This document shows, in pieces, positions 54,197 to 63,486 of a DNA stretch of 64,000 nt. Within the stretch, counting starts at the first letter, position 1. Every line of letters starts with the position of its first letter. The notes beneath the pieces were generated by a model. It searched no databases and had not been told where the DNA came from. It worked only from the letters and a program-made list of their open reading frames with translations. Source of the stretch: Bog-756 sp963727075 (GTDB lineage Bacteria; Actinomycetota; Acidimicrobiia; Acidimicrobiales; RAAP-2). A program made the position numbers and the translations under genes. Location: positions 2,046,001 to 2,110,000 of the forward strand of contig CAVSET010000006.1 of NCBI GenBank assembly GCA_963727075.1, given 5' to 3'.

Positions 54197-55667
54197 ATGG
54201 GTAGCCAGATCACCAGGGACGAGACCCAGCTGCTCATCGGGGGCAAGTGGGTCGAGGCCGGCAACGGCACCTATGACATCGTCAACCCGGCCACCGAGCA
54301 GGTGGTCGGCCAGGCGCCCGACGCCTCGGTGCGTGACGCCGAGCAGGCGGCCGAGGCGGCCCGCGAGGCCCTGCCCGGTTGGGCGGCGACACCGGCCGAG
54401 GAACGGTTGGCCCTGCTCAAGGCGGCTGCCGCGGCCATCCGGGCCAAGAACGAGGAGCTGGTGCCCCTGGTCATCGCCGAGACCGGCGCCACCGCCTCGG
54501 TGGGTTCGCGGATGCAGGTCCCGGTGTGCGCCGACCGCTTCGACCGGTACTCCCGCGACATCCGCCACGTGCAGGAGTCCATGCTGCCGCCCATCGCCAC
54601 CGCCGCCACCCCGCTGGCGCCGGGTGGCCTGATCGAGCGCGCTGGCCTACCGCCAACCGGTCGGCGTGGTGGCGGCCATCGCCAGCTACAACTTCCCCCT
54701 GACCAACATGGCCGGCAAGGTCGCCCCCGCCCTGGCCATGGGCAACACGGTGATCATGAAGCCCGCCCCCCAGGACCCGCTGGCCATCGTGGAGCTGGCC
54801 CGGGTCCTCGAGCAGGTCGGCTTCCCGCCCGGGGTGGTCAACCTGGTCAACAGCCGGGGCCCGGAGCCGGCGGCCGCCCTCACCACCTCTCCCGACGTCG
54901 ACATGGTCTCGTTCACCGGGTCCACCGCCGTGGGCCAGCAGATCGCCGCGGCCGGCGCGCCCACCATGAAGCGGGTGCTCATGGAGCTCGGCGGGAAGGG
55001 CGCCGCCGTCGTCTTCGAGGACGCCGACATCAAGTCGGTGGTCACCGCCATTGGATCGACCTGGGCCTTCCACTCCGGCCAGATCTGCACCGCGCCCACC
55101 CGGGCGGTCGTCCATCGCAGCCTCTTCGACCAGGTCGTCGCCGGGCTCTCGGCTTTCGCCGGCCGGCTCAAGGTGGGCGACCCCACCGAGCCGGACACGG
55201 TGGTCGGCCCCCTGATCTCGGGCACCCAACGCCAGCGGGTGCTCGACCACGTCGAGAACGGCCGCCGGCAGGGTGAGGTCGTGGTGGGCGGCAACCGGCC
55301 CGATCACCTGGAGGTGGGCTACTACGTGGAGCCGACGCTCATCACCGGTACCAACAGCATGACCGTGGCCCGCGAGGAGATCTTCGGCCCGGTGGTCGTG
55401 GCCATCCCCTTCGAGGACGAAGCGGAGGGGATCGCCATCGCCAACGACTCACCGTTCGGCCTCTACGACTACGTCTTCTCCGGCGACACGGCCCGGGCGT
55501 TCCGGGTGGCCAAGCTGCTCCGGGCCGGCCATGTCGGGATCAACACCGCCCAACGCAACATGGACGCCCCCTTCGGCGGGTTCAAGATGAGCGGTCTCGG
55601 GCGGGACGGCGGTGACTACAGCCTCGAGGCCTACTCGGAGCTGCAGTCGATCATCTGGTCCGGCTGA
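54197..55667 (+). pseudogene. Aldehyde dehydrogenase, one frameshift
   Basis: NAD(P)-dependent aldehyde dehydrogenase of about 490 aa if repaired; AAAGGGGA precedes the ATG. The N-terminal frame reads LLIGGKWVEAGNGTYDIVNP up to GGLIE near 54640. One base out of phase the protein resumes with ALAYRQPVGVVAAIASYNFP, MELGGKGAAVVFEDAD (general-base Glu), SGQICTAPTRAVV (catalytic Cys) and EEIFGPVVVAIPFEDE. All catalytic residues are intact downstream of the break, so a sequencing indel or very recent mutation. Control by the operator just upstream is likely. Confidence 0.9.
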
Positions 55668-55726
55668 ACGCTCCGGACCGACGGGGCCGGCCCCTCGTCG
55701 CGGCCCAGCCGGTTCCGGAGCAGGGC

Positions 55727-57302
55727 TCAGCCGGCGCCGAGGAAGGGCGCGCCGTACGAGAACACCCCACCGTCGGCGGCCACGAACCAGTAGCCGCCGC
55801 TGGCCGGGTCAGCCGCCATCCCGACCGCCGGCGCGTTCAGCTGCAGGCTGCCCGCACTGCCCACGAACCGGGCGCTCCCGAAGGTGAAGATGCCGCCGTC
55901 GGATGCCACGAACCAGTACCCTCCCCCGTCGCCGGCCACCGACATCCCCACCACCGGCTGGTTGAGCCGCAGGTTGCCGGTCGACCCGAAGAACGGCGCC
56001 CCGAAGGCGAACACCCCGCCGTCGCTGGCCACCAGCCAGTAGCCACCGGTCGCCCGGTCGGTGGCGATGTCCACCACCGGCGAGTTGAGGCGCTGGCCCC
56101 CCATCGAGCCGAGGAAGGTGGCGTCGCCGAAGGCGAACACCCCGCCGTCGCTGGCCACCAGCCAGTAGCCCCGGCCGTCGCGGGTGGGCGTGACACCGAC
56201 CACGGGCGCGTTGAGCGGCCTCCCGCCCATCGACCCGTAGAACTGGGCGTCTCCGAAGGAGAAGATGCCACCGTCGGCGGCCACCAGCCAATACCCCCGC
56301 CCGTCGGCGGTGGCCACGATGTGCGAGATGGGCGCATTGAGGGCGACCCCGGCCATCGAGCCGTAGTTGAGGGCATCGCCGTGGGTGGAGACCGATCCGT
56401 CCGAGCGGGCCACCCAGTAGCCGCCGGCGTCGGCGGTGGCGGCCATCCCGACCGCTTCGCCACCGTTGGGCTCACCGGGAACCGGGACCACGGCAAAGGG
56501 GTACCGGTACTGGCCGCCGGTGGGGGTGATCGCCCCATTGGGCCCCACGCTCTGGCCCGGGCAGTAGACCGGGTCACCCGTGGGGGTGCCCGCCACGATC
56601 GGGCTGGCGCCGACCGGGTCTCCCGACGAGGCGTTCTGCGCGGCCTGGCGGGCGTTGGCCGACGGTACGTCGCCGTAGGCGTACCCGAAGAGCTCCACCG
56701 TCCAGGCCTGGTTGCCACTGCAGGTCACGCCCACCCCCACATTGGTGTAGGCCGCACCGAGCTCGTTCTGGCGGTGTCCCGCCGAGGCCATGTAGGAACC
56801 GTCCATCCCATCCGAGCCGTCGCCCGGCCAGTAGCCGTAGCCGGTATTCCCCGAGTTCGCCGCGAAGACGCAGACCTGGTTGGCCGCGCCGCCGCAGGGC
56901 GGCAGCGTCGGGTCGGCCACCGATCCGGAGGCAGCCAGATGGGCCGACCAGGCCTGGGCGTCGGCGGTGAGTCCCGGGTCCACCTGCAGCCGCGGAACGG
57001 GCGCGCCCGCCGTCGGTACGCGCCGCCCGCTCGGCATTGATACGGGCCACCAGGTCCTGGGCATAGAGGCCCTGGACGGCAGCGAGCGACACCGGCCCGG
57101 CGGCGACGGCGGTCGAAGGCTTGGCCACCTCGAGCGAGGTCGACCACCCGGCGGCCAGGATCACCAGGCCGAGCAGACAGGCCACGGCCAGGCGCGTCCG
57201 ACGGCCCCGACCGAACCGGCTGTCATTCCTGGGGGTGCGGCCAGCCCTCGGCGCCACCCGCCGGCCCTGGCGGGAGCCGGGATCGGCTCGTTCGTCGTGC
57301 AC
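55727..57302 (-). pseudogene. Secreted CAP/SCP-domain protein with six GYWLVA repeats, one frameshift
   Basis: About 525 aa if repaired. GTG start at 57302 with AGAGGA upstream; signal/anchor helix TRLAVACLLGLVILAAGW. A CAP (SCP/PR1) domain follows: DLVARINAERAAR, then a one-base break near 57018, then LTADAQAWSAHLAASG, SAGHRQNELGAAYTNVGVGV and WTVELFGYAYGD. Six GYW-type repeats (GGYWVARSDG through GGYWFVAADGGVFSYG) form the C-terminus. CAP domains in bacteria are often linked to envelope or peptidase functions. Same repeat count as its two paralogues in this window. Confidence 0.85.
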
Positions 57303-57458
57303 GGTGTGGCGTTCCTCTGGTTGCCCCGCTGACTCTGTCAGGGGACGTCGGTGGTGTCCAATCGGACGGACTCCGGTCATGGTGCTGTACCCTCAGCGAT
57401 CTCGCTCCATCCCCTCGCCGTGATCTATCGGCCCGAATCCGGAAAAACTGTTGCCCAT

Positions 57459-58475
57459 ATGAGGTACAACGGGTCGGTGCCAGCGCCGGTCTCGCCCTCA
57501 ATTCCCTCGTCATTCGCCCAATTGGCCGCCCGTATCTCCAATTGGGGCCGCTGGGGGCCCGACGACCAGATCGGCACCCTCAACCTCATCGACGGGGAGG
57601 CCAGGCGCCGGGGGGCGGGGGCGGTGCGCCAGGGGGCGGCCTTCGCCCTGGGCCTGCCCCTGTCGGCCGAGGAGGGCATCCAGGTCGGCTTCGTCGAAGG
57701 CCGGGTCAACCCGACCCGCACCATGGTGGCCGTCAACAACCCACTGAGCCCCGACCCCGAATGGATCGCCTCGTCCGAGGACGTGGTCACCATGGCCACC
57801 CAGTGCGCCACCCACTGGGACAGCCTGGCTCATGTGTCCTACGGGGGCGGCCCGGACGGACCGAAGCTCTACAACGGCTTCCCGGCCGCCGCCGTCACCG
57901 AGGCCGGGGCGGACCGGCTCGGCATCCACCTGATCAAGACGCTGGTGTCCCGCGGCGTCCTGCTCGACATCCCCCGGTCCAAGGGGCTCGAGATCCTCGA
58001 ACCCGGGTACCCCATCACCCCTGACGACCTCGACGCCGCCTGTGCCCTCGGCGGGCTGCGCGTCGAGCCCGGGGACGTGGTCCTCGTCCGCACCGGCCAG
58101 GCGGCCCATCTGGCCCTCCCCGGGCGACCCGGGCTCGGAGGGGCTCCGCCCCGACGCGACCTGGTGGCCTATACCTGGCCCACCCCGGGCCTGACCATGC
58201 GGACGGCGACATGGTTCCACGCCCGCGACGTGGCCGCGGTGGCCACCGACACCATGGTGCTCGAGGTCTACCCCTGCGAGGACGACCGCCTCTACCTCCC
58301 CGTCCACCTGTTGCACCTGGTCGAGATGGGGATGACCCAGGGCCAGAACTTCTTCCTCGACGAGCTGGCCGACGCCTGCGCCGGCGACGGCCGCTACGAC
58401 TTCCTGCTGGACGCCACCCCGCTACCCCTCACCAATGCACTCGGCTCGCCGGTCAACCCGGTGGCGGTGCGCTGA
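57459..58475 (+). CDS. Cyclase-family (kynurenine formamidase-like) metal hydrolase
   Basis: 338 aa from ATG 57459 (MRYNGSVPAPV). Family signature QCATHWDSLAHVSYGG corresponds to the HxGTHxDxPxH metal site; ISNWGRWGPDDQIGTLNLI and LDIPRSKGLEIL are typical of the larger actinobacterial cyclase subgroup. Members hydrolyse formamides, lactones or other small esters. Neighbouring TetR and catabolic genes suggest a degradative role. CTGAC-TCT-GTCAG lies upstream (57329-57341) but with three instead of five spacer bases. Confidence 0.85.
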   Translation: MRYNGSVPAPVSPSIPSSFAQLAARISNWGRWGPDDQIGTLNLIDGEARRRGAGAVRQGAAFALGLPLSAEEGIQVGFVEGRVNPTRTMVAVNNPLSPDPEWIASSEDVVTMATQCATHWDSLAHVSYGGGPDGPKLYNGFPAAAVTEAGADRLGIHLIKTLVSRGVLLDIPRSKGLEILEPGYPITPDDLDAACALGGLRVEPGDVVLVRTGQAAHLALPGRPGLGGAPPRRDLVAYTWPTPGLTMRTATWFHARDVAAVATDTMVLEVYPCEDDRLYLPVHLLHLVEMGMTQGQNFFLDELADACAGDGRYDFLLDATPLPLTNALGSPVNPVAVR

Positions 58476-58498
58476 ACCGATCCCGCTCCTCCGCCCGG

Positions 58499-59293
58499 CT
58501 ACTCGCCGGGCCGGCGGTGGGACGCCGCCTTGGCCGAAGCCGCCTTGAGCTCGGCGGTGCGAGCCGAAGCCGCCCCTCCTCCCACCACGGGTCCGGTGCG
58601 CGGCAACGGGACCTCGGAGCCCGGCACCCGGGCCCCGGCGGGTGCCTCCCGGCCGGTGACCGACCAATGGAGCAGGCGGGCCTGGCTGTCCACCAGTGAG
58701 GCGGTGCGGATGCCCCAGAACTCGAACCCGTACCGGTGGCCGGCCACCTGGGCGAGCATGGCGATGAGCGTCCCGGCCGCGGCCATCGGGTCGGAACCGG
58801 CCGGCGAGCCGGAGGGGCCACCGTGGGTGGCGATGACCCGGGCCAGGGTGACGGTCACCGCGTTGAGCGCCCGGACCCGCAGTCCTTGGAACCGGAGGTC
58901 CCCCTCCACGGTGGTCAGCTCCACCACCCGGAACACGGCCCGATTGGACTCCCAGTAGTCCATGAAGCCCTTGACCACCGCGACCGCCGTCGACCAGCTG
59001 GCGCCTTCGGACCAGTCGCCGTCCACCAGGCCGGCCAGGACGCCCGCCCCCTCGACCAGCTCCTCGGCCAGGACGGTGATGGCCGCCTCCACGTTCTCGA
59101 AGTACTGGTAGAAGGTGGCGGGGGAGGTGCCCGCCTCACGGGCGATGTCGATGACCTTGATCGAGCGCCACGGCGTCGCCACCAGCAGTTCGGCGGTGCA
59201 CTCCAGCAATCGTTGGCGGGTGGCCCGGCCCCGGCGCCCGGGAACCCGGCCGTCGGTGGTGGCGATCAGCTCGGGATCATCGGCCACGGCCAT
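58499..59293 (-). CDS. TetR-family regulator, candidate for the CTGAC-N5-GTCAG regulon
   Basis: 264 aa from ATG 59293, favoured over 59326 because TACCAT (59307-59302) ends eight bases upstream, a leaderless arrangement. HTH region: TRQRLLECTAELLVATPWRS, IDIAREAGTSPATFYQYFENVEAAI. A long ligand domain and an Ala/Arg-rich tail follow. A CTGAC-N5-GTCAT site lies in its own promoter and like sites lie before at least five catabolic promoters, so autoregulation and control of these genes is my inference. Confidence 0.88.
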   Translation of the reverse strand: MAVADDPELIATTDGRVPGRRGRATRQRLLECTAELLVATPWRSIKVIDIAREAGTSPATFYQYFENVEAAITVLAEELVEGAGVLAGLVDGDWSEGASWSTAVAVVKGFMDYWESNRAVFRVVELTTVEGDLRFQGLRVRALNAVTVTLARVIATHGGPSGSPAGSDPMAAAGTLIAMLAQVAGHRYGFEFWGIRTASLVDSQARLLHWSVTGREAPAGARVPGSEVPLPRTGPVVGGGAASARTAELKAASAKAASHRRPGE

Positions 59294-59324
59294 GGCCGAC
59301 CATGGTACCGAGGGGCGGTCCCAC

Positions 59325-59339
59325 ATGACGGGGCGTCAG
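59325..59339 (-). promoter_or_regulatory. CTGAC-N5-GTCAT site between two divergent TetR genes
   Basis: Minus strand CTGACGCCCCGTCAT; one arm base differs from the perfect element. It lies about 30-45 bases upstream of the 59293 start, over the expected -35 of that TetR gene, and 100 bases from the KstR-like start. Confidence 0.6.
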
Positions 59340-59438
59340 ATGGGAGCCCGACCCCGCCGCGCTCGGGCCGATCCGGCCTCCCGCAGGGCCCCCACCCGGA
59401 ACTGGGGACGAAAGCCCAGGCGAGTAGGGTTGGCGCTC

Positions 59439-60041
59439 ATGGCGAACCGTCCGGCGCCGCGGACCCTGACGCGAGCCCAGCACGCCCGGAGGCAGCGGGT
59501 GCTCGACGCGGCCATGGCGCTCGGGCTCGACGGGGGGTACGAAGCCGTACAGATGCGGGACGTGGCCGCCCGGGCCGACGTGGCCATGGGCACCGTCTAC
59601 CGCTACTTCACCAGCAAGGACCATCTTTTGGCCGCGGCACTCGTGCACTGGGTGGAGCAGCTCGACGCTCGGCTGGCGCAGCTCCCGGCCCAGGGTGACA
59701 CGGCCGGGGCCCGGGTCATCGACGTGCTGGACCGGGCGTTGCGGTCGATGGGCCGCCAGCCGCAATTGGTGGGCGCGGTCTTCATCGCCCTGGCCTCGCC
59801 CGACCCGGCCGCCATCGAGTGCCAACAGCAGGTGTCGGTGCTCATGGAGGGCATCATCACCCGCGCCATCGGCGAACCCCATCCGCCCGATCTGAGCGAC
59901 CGGGCCCGTATCCTCGGCCATGTCTGGTACTCGGCCCTCGTCGGCTGGGTCAACGGCTGGAGCAACATGGGCCGGGTCCACGACGAGCTGGTGGTGGCCG
60001 TCGGGTTACTGCTGCCGAGCGACATCTACGCCGCCATCTGA
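59439..60041 (+). CDS. KstR-like TetR-family regulator
   Basis: 200 aa from ATG 59439. The HTH segment (ARRQRVLDAAMALGLDGGYE, then AVQMRDVAARADVAMGTVYR and YFTSKDHLLAAAL) closely follows mycobacterial KstR, the cholesterol-catabolism repressor released by a steroid-CoA. The C-terminal LGHVWYSALVGWVNG also fits. TAGGGT eight bases before the ATG suggests a leaderless message. The KstR operator AAC-N2-GTT was not seen near promoters here, so its targets may lie outside the window. Confidence 0.82.
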   Translation: MANRPAPRTLTRAQHARRQRVLDAAMALGLDGGYEAVQMRDVAARADVAMGTVYRYFTSKDHLLAAALVHWVEQLDARLAQLPAQGDTAGARVIDVLDRALRSMGRQPQLVGAVFIALASPDPAAIECQQQVSVLMEGIITRAIGEPHPPDLSDRARILGHVWYSALVGWVNGWSNMGRVHDELVVAVGLLLPSDIYAAI

Positions 60042-60175
60042 CATCCACCCTGCCATCGTCCGCCCCGACGACGCCCGAGGTCGGGCCGACCTCCCTGGCG
60101 GGTCGACGGACTGGCGCCCATGGCAACACGCTCTCAATGACCCGAGGGCCGCGGCGGCATCGGGTACCGTCTGGC

Positions 60176-61159
60176 ATGCCCTCGGCCATCGAGATCCATG
60201 GCCTGTCGAAGCACTTCGGGACGGTGCAGGCCGTCGACGATCTGAGCTTCGACGTGGTGTCCGGACGGGTGACCGGCTTCCTCGGCCCGAACGGCTCGGG
60301 CAAGACGACCACCTTGCGCATCCTGCTCGGCCTGGTGTCACCGAGCGGCGGTTCGGCCACCTTCGGCGGGCGCCGCTACGTGGACCTCGACCACCCCGTC
60401 CACCATGTGGGCGCGGTCCTCGAAGCGACCAGCTTCCACCCGTCGAGGCGGGCCGAAGACCACCTCAAGTCGGTGGCCATCGGGGCCAAGCTGCCGCTCA
60501 CCCGGGTGCAGGAGACGCTCGAACTGGTGGGCCTGGCCGATGTGGCGCGCCGCCGGGTGGGGAAGTTCTCACTGGGCATGCGGCAACGCCTCCAGCTGGC
60601 TACCGCCCTGCTCGGTGAGCCGGAGATCCTCATCCTCGACGAACCCGCCAACGGGCTCGACCCCCAAGGCATCCAGTGGCTGCGAACCTTCATCCGGCAC
60701 CAGGCCTCGCTCGGGCACGCCGTCCTGGTGTCGTCCCATCTCCTGTCCGAGATGGAGGAGACCGTCGACGACGTGGTCATCGTGTCCCACGGTCAGCTCG
60801 TCCTCCAGACGACCCTGGCCGAGCTGGCCGGCCGAGCCGGAACGCATACCGGGCTGCGGATCCGCACCCCCGAGCTGCCCCGGTTGGCGGCCGTGCTCGA
60901 GTCCATCCCCGTCGGCTACCGCCAGCTCGCCCCGGACGTCATGGTCATCGACGGCGCCACCCCCGAGTGGTTCGGCCCGCTCGCCGCCCAGCACCAGATC
61001 GTCCTCTACGAGCTCGGCTACGAGGGCGGGAGCTTGGAAGACGTCTTCCTCAGCCTCACCCACGGGTTCGACGCCGCCGACCCGCGCCGGGCCCAGCCCC
61101 AGCCTCAGCCTCAGCCGGCCGGGTACATCGGGGGCCCGGGACCGGGGGCCCCGGCATGA
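60176..61159 (+). CDS. ABC transporter ATP-binding protein
   Basis: 327 aa, ATG at 60176, TACCGT five bases upstream (possible leaderless start). Walker A GPNGSGKTTT, Q-loop region, signature FSLGMRQRLQLATALLG, Walker B LILDEPANGLDPQG and H-loop VSSHLLSEMEE. DRR/Nod-type exporter ATPase with a C-terminal extension ending in a Gln-Pro-rich tail. The stop overlaps the ATG of the permease (ATGA). Confidence 0.93.
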   Translation: MPSAIEIHGLSKHFGTVQAVDDLSFDVVSGRVTGFLGPNGSGKTTTLRILLGLVSPSGGSATFGGRRYVDLDHPVHHVGAVLEATSFHPSRRAEDHLKSVAIGAKLPLTRVQETLELVGLADVARRRVGKFSLGMRQRLQLATALLGEPEILILDEPANGLDPQGIQWLRTFIRHQASLGHAVLVSSHLLSEMEETVDDVVIVSHGQLVLQTTLAELAGRAGTHTGLRIRTPELPRLAAVLESIPVGYRQLAPDVMVIDGATPEWFGPLAAQHQIVLYELGYEGGSLEDVFLSLTHGFDAADPRRAQPQPQPQPAGYIGGPGPGAPA

Positions 61160-61953
61160 CCAGTGGCATCCGAGCCGAATGGCTCAAGATGCGGACCACG
61201 GCCGTGCCCTGGGTGCTCACCGGCATCGCCCTCATCGTCAACGGGCTGCTCATCCTCGTCATCTTCCTCAGTCACGGTGACGACAACAACGGCCCGAACG
61301 GCGGGGGGACGTTCGTCTCACCCGGTTACACCGTGCCGCACACCACCCAACAGCTTCGCAACCTGGTGGGCGCGGGGTTCACCGGCTACCTGTTCGCCCT
61401 GTTGCTCGGGGTGCTGTGCGTCACTGCCGAGTTCCGCCACAAGACCGTCACCACCTCGTTCCTCGTCACGCCCCGTCGCCCTCGGTTCGTGGGGGCGAAG
61501 CTTCTGACCTCGGCCATCCTCGGTGCGGCCCTGGCCGTCGTGATGCTGGTGGCCACAGTCATCGGCGGCGGGCTCACCCTCTCGGCCCGAGGTGGGTCCT
61601 TCAGTGACATGGCGCGTCAGATCCCGGCCGTGGCGCCCGGGATGATCCTGGTGTTCGCCCTGTTCGCCATCCTCGGCGTCGGGGTGGGCTCGGTGCTCAC
61701 CAACCAGGTGGCGGCGATCGTGGTGTGCCTCGGGTGGTTCATCATTCTCGAGGGCATCCTGGTCAGCCTGGTCCACGGGGCCGAACGGTGGGTACCCACC
61801 GGGGCGGCTACGGCCGCCTCCAGCCTGACCCGCGGGCCCGGAGCCCGCTTCGGCCTGTTCAACTGGTGGCAGGGAACCCTGCTCATGCTGTTCTACGGGC
61901 TGGCCTTCGCCGCGGTCGGCTCGTACATCCTGACCGAGCGCGACATCACCTGA
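61156..61953 (+). CDS. ABC-2-type transporter permease
   Basis: 265 aa with about six membrane helices (WVLTGIALIVNGLLILVIFL, GYLFALLLGVLCVTAEF, LTSAILGAALAVVMLVATVI, GMILVFALFAILGVGVGSVL, IVVCLGWFIILEGILVSLV, LLMLFYGLAFAAVGSYIL). The RAEWLKMRT start and AEFRHKTVTTSFLVTPRR loop are typical of ABC-2 permeases paired with DRR-type ATPases. Exports an unknown, probably hydrophobic, substrate. Confidence 0.9.
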   Translation: MTSGIRAEWLKMRTTAVPWVLTGIALIVNGLLILVIFLSHGDDNNGPNGGGTFVSPGYTVPHTTQQLRNLVGAGFTGYLFALLLGVLCVTAEFRHKTVTTSFLVTPRRPRFVGAKLLTSAILGAALAVVMLVATVIGGGLTLSARGGSFSDMARQIPAVAPGMILVFALFAILGVGVGSVLTNQVAAIVVCLGWFIILEGILVSLVHGAERWVPTGAATAASSLTRGPGARFGLFNWWQGTLLMLFYGLAFAAVGSYILTERDIT

Positions 61954-61982
61954 GCCGCCGGGCCGGGGCGCCCCGCCGCTCG

Positions 61983-61994
61983 TAGGCTGACCGG
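61983..61994 (+). promoter_or_regulatory. -10 element for a leaderless GTG start
   Basis: TAGGCT (61983-61988), six bases, then GTG at 61995; same TAGGCTGACCG wording as before the GTG at 8603. No ribosome site. Confidence 0.4.
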
Positions 61995-63293
61995 GTGCCC
62001 GGAGGAGCCTTCGACCACCGGCTGCCCGATGCCGGGCTCGCCGCCGACGAGGTGCTGGCCCACCTGGCGGAGCTCCGGGCCGACGACCGCGACTGGCGCG
62101 GCGGTCGGGTGTTCAGCCTGGTCTACTCGGCCGGCGACGGTGTGCACGACCTACTCGAGCGGGCCGCCGCCATCTTCTCGGCCGAGAACGCCCTCAACAC
62201 CGGGGTCTTCCCGAGCCTGGCCCGCATGCAGCAGGACATCGTCTCGATCACCATCGGGCTGCTCGGCGGCGACCGCCTCCCCGACGACCAGCGCCGTTCG
62301 GTGCGGGGCTTCCTGACCTCGGGAGGCACCGAGTCCCTCCTCCAGGCAGTGAGGACCGCTCGCGACTGGGGGCGCGCCGAGCGCCGGATCGGCCGACCCA
62401 ACATGGTCCTCGCCACCAGCGCCCACGCCGCCTTCGACAAGGCCGCCCATTACTTCGACGTCGAGTCGCGGCGCGTGCCGGTCGGGCCGGAGTTCGTCGC
62501 CGACACCGGCGCCATGGCCGATGCCGTGGACGACAGCACAGTCCTGGTGGTGGGGTCGGCCCCGACCTACCCTCAGGGGGTCCTCGACCCGATCGGGGAT
62601 CTGGCGGCCATGGCCGCCGAGCGGGGCGCCCTCTGCCATGTGGACGCCTGCCTGGGCGGGTTCATCCTCCCTTTCCTCGAGCGCCTGGGGCGCGGGCACG
62701 CCCCGTGGGACCTGTCCGTGCCCGGGGTCACATCGATCTCCGCCGACCTGCACAAGTACGGCTACGGGTCCAAAGGGGTGTCGGTCATCGTCTACCGCAC
62801 GAGCGAGCTGGCCCGTCGGCAGCCCTTCGTCACCAGCAACTGGCTGGGCGGGCTGTACGGGTCTCCCTCCCTGGCCGGCACCAGGCCGGCCGGGCCTATC
62901 GCCGCCGGCTGGGCGGTCCTCCACCACCTGGGCGCGGACGGCTACCTGCGACTGGCGGAGGACGCCGACCGGGCGGCGGCGACCCTCATGAAGGCCATAG
63001 AGGCCACGCCCGGGTTGGCGCTGCGCGGGCATCCCGACGCCACCGTGCTGGCCTTCGGGGCCGATCCCGAAGATCCGGGCATCGACACCTTCGCCCTGGG
63101 CGACGCCCTGGCCGAGCGCGGCGGGTGGTTCTTCGACCGCCAGGCGCCGCCGGACAGCCTGCACGCCACGGTGCACGCCGGCCACCGCGTGGTCATCGAC
63201 GCGCTCTGCTCCGATCTGGCGGCGGTGACCGCGGAGCTGCGGGTCACCGGTGCGCTCGCCCGGGACCGGAGCACCACGTACGGCACGGCCTGA
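61995..63293 (+). CDS. PLP-dependent sphingosine-1-phosphate-lyase-like enzyme
   Basis: 432 aa, GTG start. Group II decarboxylase/S1P-lyase fold: GFLTSGGTESLLQAVRTAR (phosphate site), VLATSAHAAFDKAAHYF, CHVDACLGGFILPF with the pyridine-binding Asp217, and SADLHKYGYGSKG with the Schiff-base Lys254. Bacterial relatives cleave phosphorylated long-chain bases or decarboxylate amino acids; steroid or lipid breakdown would fit the region but is unproven. Likely cytosolic, no membrane anchor seen. Confidence 0.88.
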   Translation: MPGGAFDHRLPDAGLAADEVLAHLAELRADDRDWRGGRVFSLVYSAGDGVHDLLERAAAIFSAENALNTGVFPSLARMQQDIVSITIGLLGGDRLPDDQRRSVRGFLTSGGTESLLQAVRTARDWGRAERRIGRPNMVLATSAHAAFDKAAHYFDVESRRVPVGPEFVADTGAMADAVDDSTVLVVGSAPTYPQGVLDPIGDLAAMAAERGALCHVDACLGGFILPFLERLGRGHAPWDLSVPGVTSISADLHKYGYGSKGVSVIVYRTSELARRQPFVTSNWLGGLYGSPSLAGTRPAGPIAAGWAVLHHLGADGYLRLAEDADRAAATLMKAIEATPGLALRGHPDATVLAFGADPEDPGIDTFALGDALAERGGWFFDRQAPPDSLHATVHAGHRVVIDALCSDLAAVTAELRVTGALARDRSTTYGTA

Positions 63294-63486
63294 GCCGGCC
63301 GCGGGCGGCACCGGTCGGGCGCAGATCGTTGCCCGGCCCCAGCCCGTCGTCTATACATGCGGTGTCGGTCTACACCCTGCCCGGTAGAGATCACCGCCTG
63401 GGGGAACGAAGCACCTCGAACGCACACCGGGAGGGTGCGAGGTGCCACCCGGCACCGGACCGATGAACGGACGTGGGGGTGGTGCG

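Noticed and set aside
57329..57341. CTGAC-TCT-GTCAG upstream of the cyclase as a further regulon site
   Set aside because: The spacer is three bases, not five, which would rotate the half-sites; kept out of the regulon count.
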